Positions 8,434 through 17,473 are shown, numbered from the stretch's first letter. The stretch is 64,000 nt of DNA from Planctomycetales bacterium 71-10 (GCA_001898385.1 MKTT01000108.1:22659-86658), one strand, 5' to 3'. Notes: a model not told the origin generated them from the sequence alone. Translations and numbers: made by a program.

Positions 8434-11295
8434 ATGCTCTGGCACCTGGACATCGAGCCCGCCCCCGATCAGCCCGACGCCGACGGCCTCCGCATCGCCC
8501 AGGAGGCGGCCGAATCCGGCCTCCCCGGCCCCTGGAAGGTGGCGGCCAGCCGCGGATTCCTGGTGGAAGGCCCCCTCTCGGCCGAGGACCTGGGCGTCGC
8601 CGCCCGCCGGGTTCTCGTCGACCCGGTCGTCGAACGCTTCCGGGTGAAGCCCTGCCCCGCCGGCGACGGCCCCGCCGCGATCGTCCACGTCTTCCCCAAG
8701 CCCGGCGTGACCGACCCCGAAGGCGAGAGCGCGCTGGCCCTGATGCGCGACCTGGGCTACGCCGTCGAGGGCGCGCGGAGCATCCGCAGCTACCGCGTCG
8801 AGGGGCCCGCCGACCAGCTCCCGCGCCTCATCCAGCGAGTGCTGGCCAACGACGCCGTCGAGCAGGCCGTCGTCGGCCCGCTCCGGCTCGACCACCTGGG
8901 CGAGGGGAAGCCCTACGAGTTCTCCCTCATCGAAGTCCCGATCCGTTCGATGGACGACGCGGCCCTGGTGAAGACGAGCAAGGAGGGCCAGCTCTCGCTC
9001 AGCCTCGCCGAGATGAAGACGATTCAGGCCCACTTCCACGACCTGGGCCGCGACCCGACCGACGCGGAGCTGGAGACGATCGCCCAGACCTGGAGCGAGC
9101 ACTGCTCCCACAAGACGCTCCGCGGCAAGATCGACCTCGACGGGACGACCATCCCGAACCTGCTGAAGACCACCATCTTCGCGGCGACGAAGGAGCTGGA
9201 CCTCGACTGGCTCGTCAGCGTCTTCAGCGACAACGCCGGCGTCGTCCGGTTCGACGACGAGTTCGACGTCTGCTTCAAGGTCGAGACCCACAACCACCCC
9301 TCGGCCATCGACCCCTACGGCGGATCCAACACGGGCATCGGCGGCGTGATCCGCGACGCCCTCGGCACCGGCCTGGGCTCCAAGCCGATCTGCAACACCG
9401 ACGTCTTCTGCGTCGCCCCGCCCGACTTCCCGCCGGACCAGCTCCCGGCCGGCGTCCTCCACCCCAAGCGCGTGCTCAAGGGGGTCGTCGCGGGCGTGCG
9501 CGACTACGGCAACCGGATGGGCATCCCGACGGTCAACGGCGCGCTCGTCGTCGACCCCGCCTACCTGGGCAATCCGCTGGTCTTCTGCGGGACGGTCGGC
9601 GTCATCCCCCGCGGCAAGGCGTTCAAGACCGTCGAGCCCGGCGACCGCATCGTCGCCATCGGCGGCCGGACGGGCCGCGACGGCATCCACGGCGCGACGT
9701 TCAGCTCGGTCGAGCTGACCAGCGAGAGCGAATCCCTCTCCGGCGGCTCGGTGCAGATCGGCAACGCGATCACCGAGAAGATGGTCCTGGACGTCATCGT
9801 CCGCGCCCGCGACCTCGGCCTCTTCCGCGCCCTGACCGACTGCGGCGCGGGGGGCTTCAGCTCGGCCGTCGGCGAGATGGGCGCCGAGACCGGGGCCGTC
9901 GTCGACCTGGAGAAGGCCCCGCTCAAGTACCAGGGCCTTTCTTACACCGAGATTTGGATCTCCGAGGCCCAGGAGCGGATGGTCCTGGCCGTCCCGCCCG
10001 AGCACTGGCCCGCGTTCCGCGACCTGTGCGCGTCCGAGGGGGTCGAGGCGACCGACCTCGGCGAGTTCGTCGCGACGGGCCGGCTCACGCTCCGCTACCA
10101 CGGCCAGGTCGTCGGCGACCTCTCGATGGACTTCCTCCACGAAGGCCGCCCTGACGTGGTCCGCGCGGCGACCGACCAGACCCCGGCGCCGAGGCCGATC
10201 GACCTGCCGCCCTCGGGCGACTTCACCGCCGACCTGACGGCGATCCTGTCGCACTGGGACGTCTGCTCCAAGGAATGGATCGTCCGCCAGTACGACCACG
10301 AGGTCCAGGCGCGGACCGTCATCAAGCCGCTTGTGGGCGAGCGCGAGCAGGGGCCGGGGGACGCCTCGGTGATCCTGCCGGTCGTGGGCTCGACCCGCGG
10401 GCTGGCGGTCTCGTGCGGGATCAACCCGCGGTACGGCAAGCTCGACGCCTACGCGATGGCCGCCTGCGTCATCGACGAGGCCGTGCGGAACTGCGTCGCG
10501 GTGGGGGCCGACCCGGACCGGATCGCGCTCCTCGACAACTTCTGCTGGGGGAGCCCCGAGCGGCCCGAGACGCTGGGCTCGCTCGTCCGCGCCGCCCAGG
10601 CGTGCCGCGACCTGGCCCTGGCGTACCGGACCCCGTTCATCTCGGGCAAGGACAGCCTGTACAACGAGTACGCCCACGACGGCAAGAGCCTGGCCATCCC
10701 GCCCACGCTCCTCATCAGCGCGATCGGCCAGGTGCCGGACGTCCGCCGCTGCACGACGATGGACCTCAAGACCGCCGGCAACCTGATCGTCCTGGTCGGG
10801 ACGACCCGCGCCGAGTTCGGCGGCTCGCTCTGGGCCGAGGCCCGCGGGCTCGAAGGGGGCGCGGTCCCGGTCGTCGACGCGGAGGCCGGCCTGGCGACGT
10901 TCCGGGCGCTGCACCGGGCGATCTCGGCCGGCCTGGTCCGGAGCTGCCACGACCTGAGCGAAGGCGGCCTGGCCGTCGCGCTGGCCGAGTCGGCGTTCGC
11001 GGGCGGGGTCGGGGCCCGGGCGTCCTTGAAGGACGTCCCGCGCGGCGCGGGGACGGAGTCCGACGCGGCCCTGCTGTTCTCGGAATCGCCCTCGCGGTTC
11101 GTCCTGGAAGTCGAGCCCGCCCGCTACGAGGCGCTGGCCGGGGCGCTGGCGGGCGTGCCGTTCGCGAAGATCGGGGAGACGACGGCCGCCGGGCCCGGCC
11201 CGCGGCTGGTGATCGAAGGGCTGGCGGGCGATCGGGTGATCGACGCGCCGCTGGCCGGCATGGAAGAAGCCTGGCGCAGGCCGCTCGCCTGGTGA
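8434..11295 (+). CDS. purL: Phosphoribosylformylglycinamidine synthase, PurL subunit with PurS-like N-terminal region
   Basis: ATP-dependent synthase subunit that converts FGAR to FGAM using ammonia from PurQ. At 953 residues it is much longer than the ~740-residue small PurL and shorter than the ~1,300-residue one-chain enzyme, because the glutaminase is separate (purQ). Residues about 1-150 look like the PurS-dimer mimic of large PurL: the segment from 81 (AAIVHVFPKPGVTDPEG) reads like a PurS chain and the first ~70 residues could be a second copy. The PurL core follows, with QTWSEHCSHKTLRG, VETHNHPSAIDPYGGSNTG and a second half with GKDSLYNEY. The ATG at 8434 is chosen; the frame is open further upstream inside tyrA. 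Confidence 0.94.
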   Translation: MLWHLDIEPAPDQPDADGLRIAQEAAESGLPGPWKVAASRGFLVEGPLSAEDLGVAARRVLVDPVVERFRVKPCPAGDGPAAIVHVFPKPGVTDPEGESALALMRDLGYAVEGARSIRSYRVEGPADQLPRLIQRVLANDAVEQAVVGPLRLDHLGEGKPYEFSLIEVPIRSMDDAALVKTSKEGQLSLSLAEMKTIQAHFHDLGRDPTDAELETIAQTWSEHCSHKTLRGKIDLDGTTIPNLLKTTIFAATKELDLDWLVSVFSDNAGVVRFDDEFDVCFKVETHNHPSAIDPYGGSNTGIGGVIRDALGTGLGSKPICNTDVFCVAPPDFPPDQLPAGVLHPKRVLKGVVAGVRDYGNRMGIPTVNGALVVDPAYLGNPLVFCGTVGVIPRGKAFKTVEPGDRIVAIGGRTGRDGIHGATFSSVELTSESESLSGGSVQIGNAITEKMVLDVIVRARDLGLFRALTDCGAGGFSSAVGEMGAETGAVVDLEKAPLKYQGLSYTEIWISEAQERMVLAVPPEHWPAFRDLCASEGVEATDLGEFVATGRLTLRYHGQVVGDLSMDFLHEGRPDVVRAATDQTPAPRPIDLPPSGDFTADLTAILSHWDVCSKEWIVRQYDHEVQARTVIKPLVGEREQGPGDASVILPVVGSTRGLAVSCGINPRYGKLDAYAMAACVIDEAVRNCVAVGADPDRIALLDNFCWGSPERPETLGSLVRAAQACRDLALAYRTPFISGKDSLYNEYAHDGKSLAIPPTLLISAIGQVPDVRRCTTMDLKTAGNLIVLVGTTRAEFGGSLWAEARGLEGGAVPVVDAEAGLATFRALHRAISAGLVRSCHDLSEGGLAVALAESAFAGGVGARASLKDVPRGAGTESDAALLFSESPSRFVLEVEPARYEALAGALAGVPFAKIGETTAAGPGPRLVIEGLAGDRVIDAPLAGMEEAWRRPLAW

Positions 11296-11371
11296 ATCGT
11301 CATGGAGCGCCCTCGGGCGCATGGTTATGGATGAATTGTTATAAAGATTCGTTGAAATCCCGAGGAAGCCG

Positions 11372-12214
11372 ATGATGCTGAGGTTCGTCACGTTCGTCGA
11401 CGGGTCCAACCTGGACGGGGTGCTCAAGCACCTGAACCTTCGGGTCGACGACTACGGCGCGTTCTATCGCCACGTCTTCGAGCAGAGCGTCCACTACTGG
11501 GGCCGGACGTTCGCCGAGGGGTCGCCCTGGCCCACGGCGCAGCACTCGCGGATCTACTGGTACGTCGTCGGCAAGATGGACGAGTGGGACCTCAACGATC
11601 CCAAGGCCGAGGCCCGCCTCCGCGCCCGGTTCGAGGTCAACCCCCGCCTGCGCGACGCCTACGTCGAGGACGTCCTCCGCCGCAACCCGGACCTCGCGCC
11701 CGAGCGCCGGGTCGAGGAGGCGTGGCATGCCTGCTTCGCCGAGACCCGCGAGTGGTACGACGGCAAGAAGAAGGCGCTGGAGCGGAAGAAGCGGTTCTAC
11801 CACGGCGTGCAGTCGGCCACCGACTTCGTCGAGATCCGCCAGGAGGGCCACTGGAAGGTCGACCTGCTCCACCACACCGTCAACGAGAAGGGCCTCGACA
11901 CGAGCCTCGCCGTGGACATGGTGGCGCTCCAGGACACCTACGACATCGCCCTGCTGATCTCGGGCGACGCCGACGGCATCCCGGGCATCAACTACGTCAA
12001 GAGCCGGTCGAAGCATGTCGGCGTGGCCGAGTTCCGCAAGGGCTCGCCGGCCGACTTCCCCGGCAAGGGGACGTCGTCCCGGCTGAAGATCGCGGCCGAC
12101 TTCGTCGTCCAGGTCTACGAGTCCGAGCTGCTCCGTCGGAACCTCGCCTACCGCGCCGCGGAGCCCGACTATCAGCCGGCCTCGTCGTACGGCTCGTCCG
12201 ACCCCTCCTACTGA
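11372..12214 (+). CDS. NYN (PIN-like) domain protein
   Basis: Probable nuclease-fold protein of the NYN/DUF88 (LabA-like) group; the substrate is unknown and RNA is a guess from the family. The 280 residues contain the expected acidic motifs: FVDGSNL near residues 7-13, GLDTSLAVDMV in the middle and LISGDADGIPGIN afterwards. A charged helical insert with several KKK/RKK runs lies between the first and second motifs, and the tail is rich in Ser, Tyr and Pro. The ATG at 11372 follows CGAGGA. The gene sits between purL and purQ on the same strand, with 76- and 31-base gaps, so it is probably co-transcribed with them. Confidence 0.85.
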   Translation: MMLRFVTFVDGSNLDGVLKHLNLRVDDYGAFYRHVFEQSVHYWGRTFAEGSPWPTAQHSRIYWYVVGKMDEWDLNDPKAEARLRARFEVNPRLRDAYVEDVLRRNPDLAPERRVEEAWHACFAETREWYDGKKKALERKKRFYHGVQSATDFVEIRQEGHWKVDLLHHTVNEKGLDTSLAVDMVALQDTYDIALLISGDADGIPGINYVKSRSKHVGVAEFRKGSPADFPGKGTSSRLKIAADFVVQVYESELLRRNLAYRAAEPDYQPASSYGSSDPSY

Positions 12215-12245
12215 GCCGCCCCGAAGCGAGACACGAACGAAAGGG

Positions 12246-13034
12246 ATGCAGACCGCAATGGCCACGCCGCGCGTGATCGTTCTGAGGGCCCCGGGGACGA
12301 ACTGCGACGAGGAGACGGCGGAGGCCTGGCGGCTCGCCGGCGCACGGCCGGAGTCGTGGCACGTCGGCCGGCTGCTGGAGGACCCCCGGACGCTCGACCC
12401 CTTCCAAGTCCTGACCATCCCCGGCGGCTTCTCGTACGGCGACGACCTGGGTGCCGGCCGGATCCTGGCGACGCACCTGGCCCGCGGCCTCGGCGACGCC
12501 CTCCGCCGGTTCCACGACCGCGGCGGGATGATCCTGGGGATCTGCAACGGGTTCCAGGTTCTCGTCCGTTGCGGCCTCCTGCCCGGCGGCGACGCCGCCG
12601 GCGCGGCCACGCTCGCCCGCAACGATTCCGCCCGGTTCGAAGCCCGCTGGGTCACCCTCCTCCCCCGCCCCGGCGTCTCGCCGTTCGTCACGTTCGACGA
12701 GCCGCTGGACCTCCCGGTGGCCCACGGCGAGGGCCGCTTCCTCACGGCCGATCCCAAGGCCCTGGAGGCGCTCGACGACGACGGCCGGATCGTCCTGAAG
12801 TACGCCGACGCCGACCTTCGCCCGACCCAGGACTATCCGGCGAACCCCAACGGCTCCCCTCGCGCCGCCGCCGGCGTCTGCGACCCCACCGGCCGCATCT
12901 TCGGCCTGATGCCCCACCCCGAGCGGTTCGTCTCCCCCCTGCACCATCCCCGCTGGACCCGCCTCGGCGACAAGCTCGGGGCCGAAGGGCACGGCCTAAA
13001 AGTCTTCCGCGGGGCCGTCGCGGCGCTGCGCTGA
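12246..13034 (+). CDS. purQ: Phosphoribosylformylglycinamidine synthase glutaminase subunit PurQ
   Basis: Class I glutamine amidotransferase subunit that supplies ammonia to PurL. The family N-terminus RAPGTNCDEE is followed by IPGGFSYGDDLGAGR, the nucleophile elbow GICNGFQVL with C100, and the MPHPERF segment that holds the catalytic His-Glu pair. The 262-residue length is normal for the PurQ type paired with a PurL that lacks its own glutaminase. It lies 950 bases downstream of purL with only the NYN gene between, and ends 8 bases from a convergent hydrolase gene. Confidence 0.95.
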   Translation: MQTAMATPRVIVLRAPGTNCDEETAEAWRLAGARPESWHVGRLLEDPRTLDPFQVLTIPGGFSYGDDLGAGRILATHLARGLGDALRRFHDRGGMILGICNGFQVLVRCGLLPGGDAAGAATLARNDSARFEARWVTLLPRPGVSPFVTFDEPLDLPVAHGEGRFLTADPKALEALDDDGRIVLKYADADLRPTQDYPANPNGSPRAAAGVCDPTGRIFGLMPHPERFVSPLHHPRWTRLGDKLGAEGHGLKVFRGAVAALR

Positions 13035-13042
13035 CGGAGGGG

Positions 13043-13951
13043 TCAGGGCTTCACGACCGCTTTCTGCACCAGGTCCAGGATCGCCCGGTCGAGCTTCGCG
13101 CCGCCCGCGTCCAGATAGTCGTTGTGGTCGGCCCGGTCCAGGATCAGGACGGCCGGCGGCTCGGGGCAGGCGGCGACGAGGCGTTCGAACATCGCGAACG
13201 GGACGATCCGGTCGCGGCGACCGTGGCCGAGGAGGATCGGGCACTTCAGGGTCTTGACCTTCGGCAGGCTCTCGAACTTGTGCTTGAACAAGAACGCGGG
13301 CGGGGCCAGCGGGAAGATCGTCCTCGCCATGTCGAGGGTGCTGGTGAAGGTGCTGAAGGCGAACAGGCCGGCGACCTCCTTGCGCGAGGCCAGGTCGATC
13401 GCCACCGCCCCGCCGAGCGACCAGCCGCCGACGAGGATCCGGCCGGCCGGGAACTGGCGGGAGCGGAGGAAGTCGTAGCACGCCTCGGCCGTCTCCCGAC
13501 AGCCGATCTCCGAGGGCTTGCCGCCGCTCATCCCGTAGCCCAGGTAGTCCGGGATGATGACGTTCAGGCCGAGCCGGCGGAAGCGGTCGAACTCGACCGA
13601 GGAATAGGCCAGGCACATCGCGTTGCCGTAGAAGAAAATCACGGCCGGGCGCGAGGCCGCGTCGGGGAGCGTCCGGCCGTCGGCGGACTGCGCGGGGCCG
13701 AAGAGGGCGACGACCTCGCCGCCGGGGGTCGGCAGCTTGACCAGCTCCTCGCCGGGGCCCGCCTTCACGACGGCCTCGGGTTGGCCCTGGGTGGACGAGC
13801 CGGGGAAGATCATGTTCGCCTGGACGGCGTAGAGGGCGGCGAAGAAGCCCACGAGGGTCAGCCCCGCGATGAGGAAAAGCCGCCGCGCCGCGCGATGGAG
13901 GCGGGACGGGGCGACGGTGGGGGTGTCGAGGGCCGCCGGTTCGTCGGGCAT
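13043..13951 (-). CDS. Membrane-anchored alpha/beta hydrolase
   Basis: Serine hydrolase of the BEM46/YfhR-like group; the substrate is unknown. One hydrophobic segment at about residues 25-43 (LFLIAGLTLVGFFAALYAV) is preceded by basic residues, predicting a membrane anchor with the catalytic domain outside the cytoplasm. The catalytic domain has FFYGN as the oxyanion segment, PDYLGYGMSGG, the nucleophile elbow GGWSLGG with S178, an Asp in GHGRRDRIVP and a C-terminal His in DRADHNDYLDAGG. The 302-residue length fits. It converges on purQ and is probably a single-gene unit. Confidence 0.85.
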   Translation of the reverse strand: MPDEPAALDTPTVAPSRLHRAARRLFLIAGLTLVGFFAALYAVQANMIFPGSSTQGQPEAVVKAGPGEELVKLPTPGGEVVALFGPAQSADGRTLPDAASRPAVIFFYGNAMCLAYSSVEFDRFRRLGLNVIIPDYLGYGMSGGKPSEIGCRETAEACYDFLRSRQFPAGRILVGGWSLGGAVAIDLASRKEVAGLFAFSTFTSTLDMARTIFPLAPPAFLFKHKFESLPKVKTLKCPILLGHGRRDRIVPFAMFERLVAACPEPPAVLILDRADHNDYLDAGGAKLDRAILDLVQKAVVKP

Positions 13952-14110
13952 GGTGGGCTCCGCGGGGACGACCGAATCCGGCTCCAGTATGGTCGAGCGG
14001 CCGGGCGCGACGCCACGGGGGACGCAAAGAGCCGGGGCCGACCCGGGGCCTTCGTGAGAGGCCGCGCGTCGGACCCGGCTCGCGTGGGCCGGTCGTCGAT
14101 CGGGGTGCGA

Positions 14111-14749
14111 TCAGATGCCGTTGCCGAAGGAGGACTCGCGGTGGTCGGAGGCGACGCCCTCGTGGCCCGACTCCTTGCGGTGGGCGACGTGGGGGCCGCG
14201 GAGGATCGACTGGCCACCGCGGGCGTGCTGGGTGTGGCCGCGGAGCGGGCCGCGGCGCAGCGGGGGCTCGCCGGCGTGCGCGGCCGGGGCGTGGGCCTCG
14301 TACGGCATCGCGACGTCGTAGTCGTCGGTCTCGTAGTCGTCGTAGCGCGAGACGTAGCCCGGCATCTTGGCCCGCTCCAGCTCCTCGGCGTACGAGGCGA
14401 GGACGGCCGCCTGGATCTTCTCGCGGCACATGGAATTGATCGGGTGGGCGATGTCGGCGTGCAGCTTGGCGCGGCCGTCGGCGTCGCGGAGGGCGCGGTT
14501 CTCGTCCAGGCGGCAGCCGCACTGGTTGCAGAAGCGGCTGCGCAGGTGGTTCTTCGTGCCGCAGTTGTGGCAGCGATCGGTGAGCTTCCGCGACGGCATC
14601 GCGACGAAGAAGCCCTTGGCGCCCTCGATGATCTTCAGGTCGCGGATGACGAACATGTCGTCGAACGTGATGCTGCAGAAGGCCTGCAACCTCTCGTTGC
14701 TCCCCGAGTTGTCTTCCATGAGCTTGATGCGAACTTCGGTGATCTCCAC
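14111..14749 (-). CDS. spoVG: SpoVG family regulator with an inserted zinc ribbon
   Basis: SpoVG proteins are small nucleic-acid-binding regulators in Firmicutes; their role in planctomycetes is unknown. The SpoVG fold is split: residues 1-58 (MEITEVRIKL, CSITFDDMFVIRDLKIIEGAKGFFVAMPSRK) match the first half, and DIAHPINSMCREKIQAAVLASY at 99-120 matches the rest. Between them lies a treble-clef-like insert with C60-x2-C63 and C74-x2-C77. A further ~90-residue His-, Gly- and Arg-rich tail follows, so the protein is 212 residues against the usual ~95. GTG start with AAGGAG nine bases upstream. It lies 31 bases downstream of ispE, a gene order also seen near Bacillus spoVG. Confidence 0.88.
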   Translation of the reverse strand: MEITEVRIKLMEDNSGSNERLQAFCSITFDDMFVIRDLKIIEGAKGFFVAMPSRKLTDRCHNCGTKNHLRSRFCNQCGCRLDENRALRDADGRAKLHADIAHPINSMCREKIQAAVLASYAEELERAKMPGYVSRYDDYETDDYDVAMPYEAHAPAAHAGEPPLRRGPLRGHTQHARGGQSILRGPHVAHRKESGHEGVASDHRESSFGNGI

Positions 14750-14780
14750 AGCCGGTACTCCTTTACGAGGCGTTCACTGC

Positions 14781-15659
14781 TCAGGGGCCGCAGGTCACGA
14801 CCCGGACCGATCCTAGTCCGAGCGGCGTGAGGACGTCCGCAGCGCGTTTCGCGGATTCGGCGTCGCGGGCGAGGCCGAAGTAGGCGGAACCGCTGCCACT
14901 CATCAGGGACCCGCAAAGATGCGGTCTCAAGTCCGCCAGGGCGTCGCGCACGGAGGCCAACTCCGGTCGGATCGCCTCGGCGACGGGCTGGAGCCTGTTG
15001 AAGAGGCTCCGGCCCAGGGCTTCGGGGTCCCCGAGGGCCAGCGCGTCGAGGGCGGGGCCGATCGACTCGGGCGTCTCGGGGGGTGTCAATCTTCGATAGA
15101 CGTCGGCCGTGCTCAGGCCGACTCGGGGTGCGACCAGGACGAAGGTCAAGGAGTTCGAGAGGGACAGGGGCTCCACCCGCTCGCCCCGACCGCGGCAGGC
15201 CGCCGCGGGGCCGTGCAGGAAGAACGCCACGTCGCTGCCGATCCCGGCCGCCAGCTCGGCGAGCCGTCCCGGGGGCGTACCCAGGTTCCAGAGGCGATCC
15301 AGCGCCGTCAGCGTCGCCGCCGCGTCGCTCGAACCGCCGGCCAGGCCCGCCTGGGCCGGGATCGCCTTCTTCAAGGCGATCCTCGCCCCCGAACGGACGC
15401 CGGACGACCGCTTCAGGGCCTCGGCCGCGCGCACCACCAGGTTCCGGCCGTCGACCGGGAGGTCGGGGTCGTCGCACTCCAGCGCGATCGCCCCGGACTC
15501 GTCGTCGCGGAAGGTCAGCGTGTCGAACAGGTCGACCGCGACCATCAGCGACTCCACCTCGTGGTAGCCGTCGGGCCTTCGCCTCGGCACCTCCAGGAAC
15601 AGGTTCAGCTTCGCCGGAGCGAGGGCTTCCACGCCCCCGGCGATCGAACGGACGATCAT
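14781..15659 (-). CDS. ispE: 4-(cytidine 5'-diphospho)-2-C-methyl-D-erythritol kinase
   Basis: GHMP kinase that phosphorylates CDP-ME at the 2-hydroxyl in the MEP pathway. The 292-residue protein has the N-terminal APAKLNLFLEV with K17, RPDGYHEVESLM, the glycine-rich phosphate loop PAQAGLAGGSSDAAA at 101-115, catalytic D143 in GIGSDVAFFL and the C-terminal GSLMSGSGSAYFG. It is probably co-transcribed with spoVG downstream. ispF, two steps on in the pathway via the same intermediate series, is about 10 kb away on the other strand. Confidence 0.94.
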   Translation of the reverse strand: MIVRSIAGGVEALAPAKLNLFLEVPRRRPDGYHEVESLMVAVDLFDTLTFRDDESGAIALECDDPDLPVDGRNLVVRAAEALKRSSGVRSGARIALKKAIPAQAGLAGGSSDAAATLTALDRLWNLGTPPGRLAELAAGIGSDVAFFLHGPAAACRGRGERVEPLSLSNSLTFVLVAPRVGLSTADVYRRLTPPETPESIGPALDALALGDPEALGRSLFNRLQPVAEAIRPELASVRDALADLRPHLCGSLMSGSGSAYFGLARDAESAKRAADVLTPLGLGSVRVVTCGP

Positions 15660-16117
15660 CGCGCGAACGCTCCTTCATCCACCGCCCGCACCGAGGCGGG
15701 CGGGCCGGACTCGCGAGCCTCGCCGCGACCGACGATTCCGAGAAAGACCAAGGCCGAGGCCGCCTCTCGTACGATCCAGTATGATAGGCGGCGTTCGGTC
15801 TTCAAAGCGGTCTTCCTCGTCCATCGAGCCCTACCGGGCCCCGTTCTGCGGGAGTTTCTATCCCCTCGCGGAAATCCGGGCAAGAGCGAAACGGCCCGTA
15901 AGTCGAAATCGCGTCGGCATTCCCGACGACGGACTTTTACTTTTTTTCAAAGCCTTGCAACGGCCCCGGATCCGGCCTTGAACTCGGCGACCGGCCCGAT
16001 CCCGCCCGGTACGGATCGGGCCCGCCGCGCCCATTGCCCCCGCGCCCCGCCGGTGCGACAATCGACGCGTCGGGCGACGTCGGCCGACCCTCGACCGCCG
16101 CGAACCGGGAGGCAGGC
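15660..16117. other. Divergent intergenic region between ispE and the first G1PDH-like gene
   Basis: No gene is confidently supported. A 75-codon minus-strand frame (15656-15883) overlaps the ispE start by four bases but has no recognisable family. An A+T-rich patch at about 15932-15960 (acttttactttttttcaaag) stands out and may hold promoter elements for either direction. The rest is ordinary GC-rich sequence. Confidence 0.4.
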
Positions 16118-17473
16118 ATGAGCGACGCCCCGGGCTCGGATTCCCTGTTGCTGGAGCGCGCCCTGCTCGCGGCGCGCGACACCCGGCGGCTGGCCGTCGG
16201 CGCCGGGGCCCGCGCCCGGGTGCCGGCGGAGTTCGTCGCGACCTTCGGGGGGGCGTCGGCCGTCCTCGTCGCCGATGTGAACACCTTCGAGGCCACGGGC
16301 CGCGACGTCTCGGACGCCTTCCGCTCCGCGGGCGTCCCCGCTGTCGAGCCTTTCATCTTCGGCCCCGACATCCACGCGGAGTCGCGGGACGTCGAGCGCC
16401 TGGAGGCCGCGCTCCGGGATCGGGACGCGGTCCCCGTCGCGGTCGGTTCGGGGACGATCAACGACCTGACGAAGCTGGCGTCCCATCGCCTGGGCCGCCC
16501 TTACATGGCGGTCGCGACCGCGGCGTCGATGGACGGCTACACGGCCTTCGGGGCCTCGATCACCCACCACGGGTCGAAGCAGACGTTCGACTGCCCCGCG
16601 CCCCGGGCGGTCGTCGCCGACCTGGAGGTGATCGCCGGGGCGCCGGCCCCGATGAACTCCTGGGGCTACGCCGACCTCCTCGCCAAGAACGTCGCCGGGG
16701 CCGATTGGCTCCTGGCCGACGCGGCCGGCGTCGAGGCGATCGACCCGGGCGTCTGGGGGACCGTCCAGCGCCGGCTGAAGAAATGGGTCGGCGACCCCGC
16801 CGGCGTGGCCGGGAACCGACCGGAGGCCCTGGCGAACCTCATCGACGGGCTGCTGATGAGCGGCTTCGCGATGCAGGCCCATCAGACCAGCCGGCCGGCG
16901 TCGGGGGCGGACCATCAGTTCAGCCACCTCTGGGACATGCAGGACCATACCTTCCGCGGCGTCGCGCCGTCCCACGGCTTCAAGGTGGGGGTGGGCACCC
17001 TGGCCTCGGTCGCCCTGCACGAAGACCTGATCGCCCGGGACCTCCGGGACGTCGACGTCGACCGGGCCGTCGCCGCCTGGCCGACCTTCGAACAGGAGGA
17101 GGCCCGCGCCGAGGCCCTCTTCGGCCCGGGGCCGCTGGCGGCGAAGTCGATCAAGGAGACTCGCGCGAAGCACCCCGAGCCGGGCGAACTCCGCGAACAA
17201 CTGGTCCGGCTCCGGGACGCCTGGCCTGAGCTGCGCCGCCGGCTCGCGGCCCACCTGATCCCGTTCGACGAGGTCCGCGCCCGCCTCCGGGCCGCCGCAT
17301 GTCCCGACGGGCCTGAAGGCATCGGCATCTCGCGCGAGCGCCTGCGGCTCTCCTTCGAACAGGCTTACTACATCCGACGCCGCTTCACGATCCTGGACGT
17401 CGTCCGCCGGCTCGGCTTGTTCGACGAAGCCATGGACCGCCTTTTCCGGCCGGGGGGCCGATTCGGTTCCTGA
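16118..17473 (+). CDS. sn-glycerol-1-phosphate dehydrogenase family protein (EgsA/AraM-like), paralogue 1
   Basis: Member of the iron/zinc alcohol-dehydrogenase superfamily, closest in motifs to NAD(P)-dependent glycerol-1-phosphate dehydrogenases that reduce DHAP to sn-glycerol-1-phosphate. Motifs: AVGSGTINDLTKLASHRLGRPY at 108-129, VATAASMDGYTAFGAS at 132-147, then three plausible metal ligands, D186 in GYADLLAK, H266 in SRPASGADHQFSH and H286 in PSHGFKVGVG. The ATG at 16118 follows a strong GGGAGG; the frame extends to 16034 without conservation. The C-terminal ~150 residues are long for AraM. A distant paralogue lies at 21.5-22.6 kb. Substrate is inferred from family only. Confidence 0.85.
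   Translation: MSDAPGSDSLLLERALLAARDTRRLAVGAGARARVPAEFVATFGGASAVLVADVNTFEATGRDVSDAFRSAGVPAVEPFIFGPDIHAESRDVERLEAALRDRDAVPVAVGSGTINDLTKLASHRLGRPYMAVATAASMDGYTAFGASITHHGSKQTFDCPAPRAVVADLEVIAGAPAPMNSWGYADLLAKNVAGADWLLADAAGVEAIDPGVWGTVQRRLKKWVGDPAGVAGNRPEALANLIDGLLMSGFAMQAHQTSRPASGADHQFSHLWDMQDHTFRGVAPSHGFKVGVGTLASVALHEDLIARDLRDVDVDRAVAAWPTFEQEEARAEALFGPGPLAAKSIKETRAKHPEPGELREQLVRLRDAWPELRRRLAAHLIPFDEVRARLRAAACPDGPEGIGISRERLRLSFEQAYYIRRRFTILDVVRRLGLFDEAMDRLFRPGGRFGS

Noticed and set aside
8428..11427. 999-codon minus-strand open frame antisense to purL
   Set aside because: Shadow of purL with no domain or motif; codon-position bias explains the lack of stops.
15656..15883. 75-codon minus-strand frame overlapping the ispE start by four bases
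   Set aside because: The ATGA-type overlap is suggestive, but the sequence has no recognisable family and no clear ribosome-binding site; conservation in relatives would be needed.
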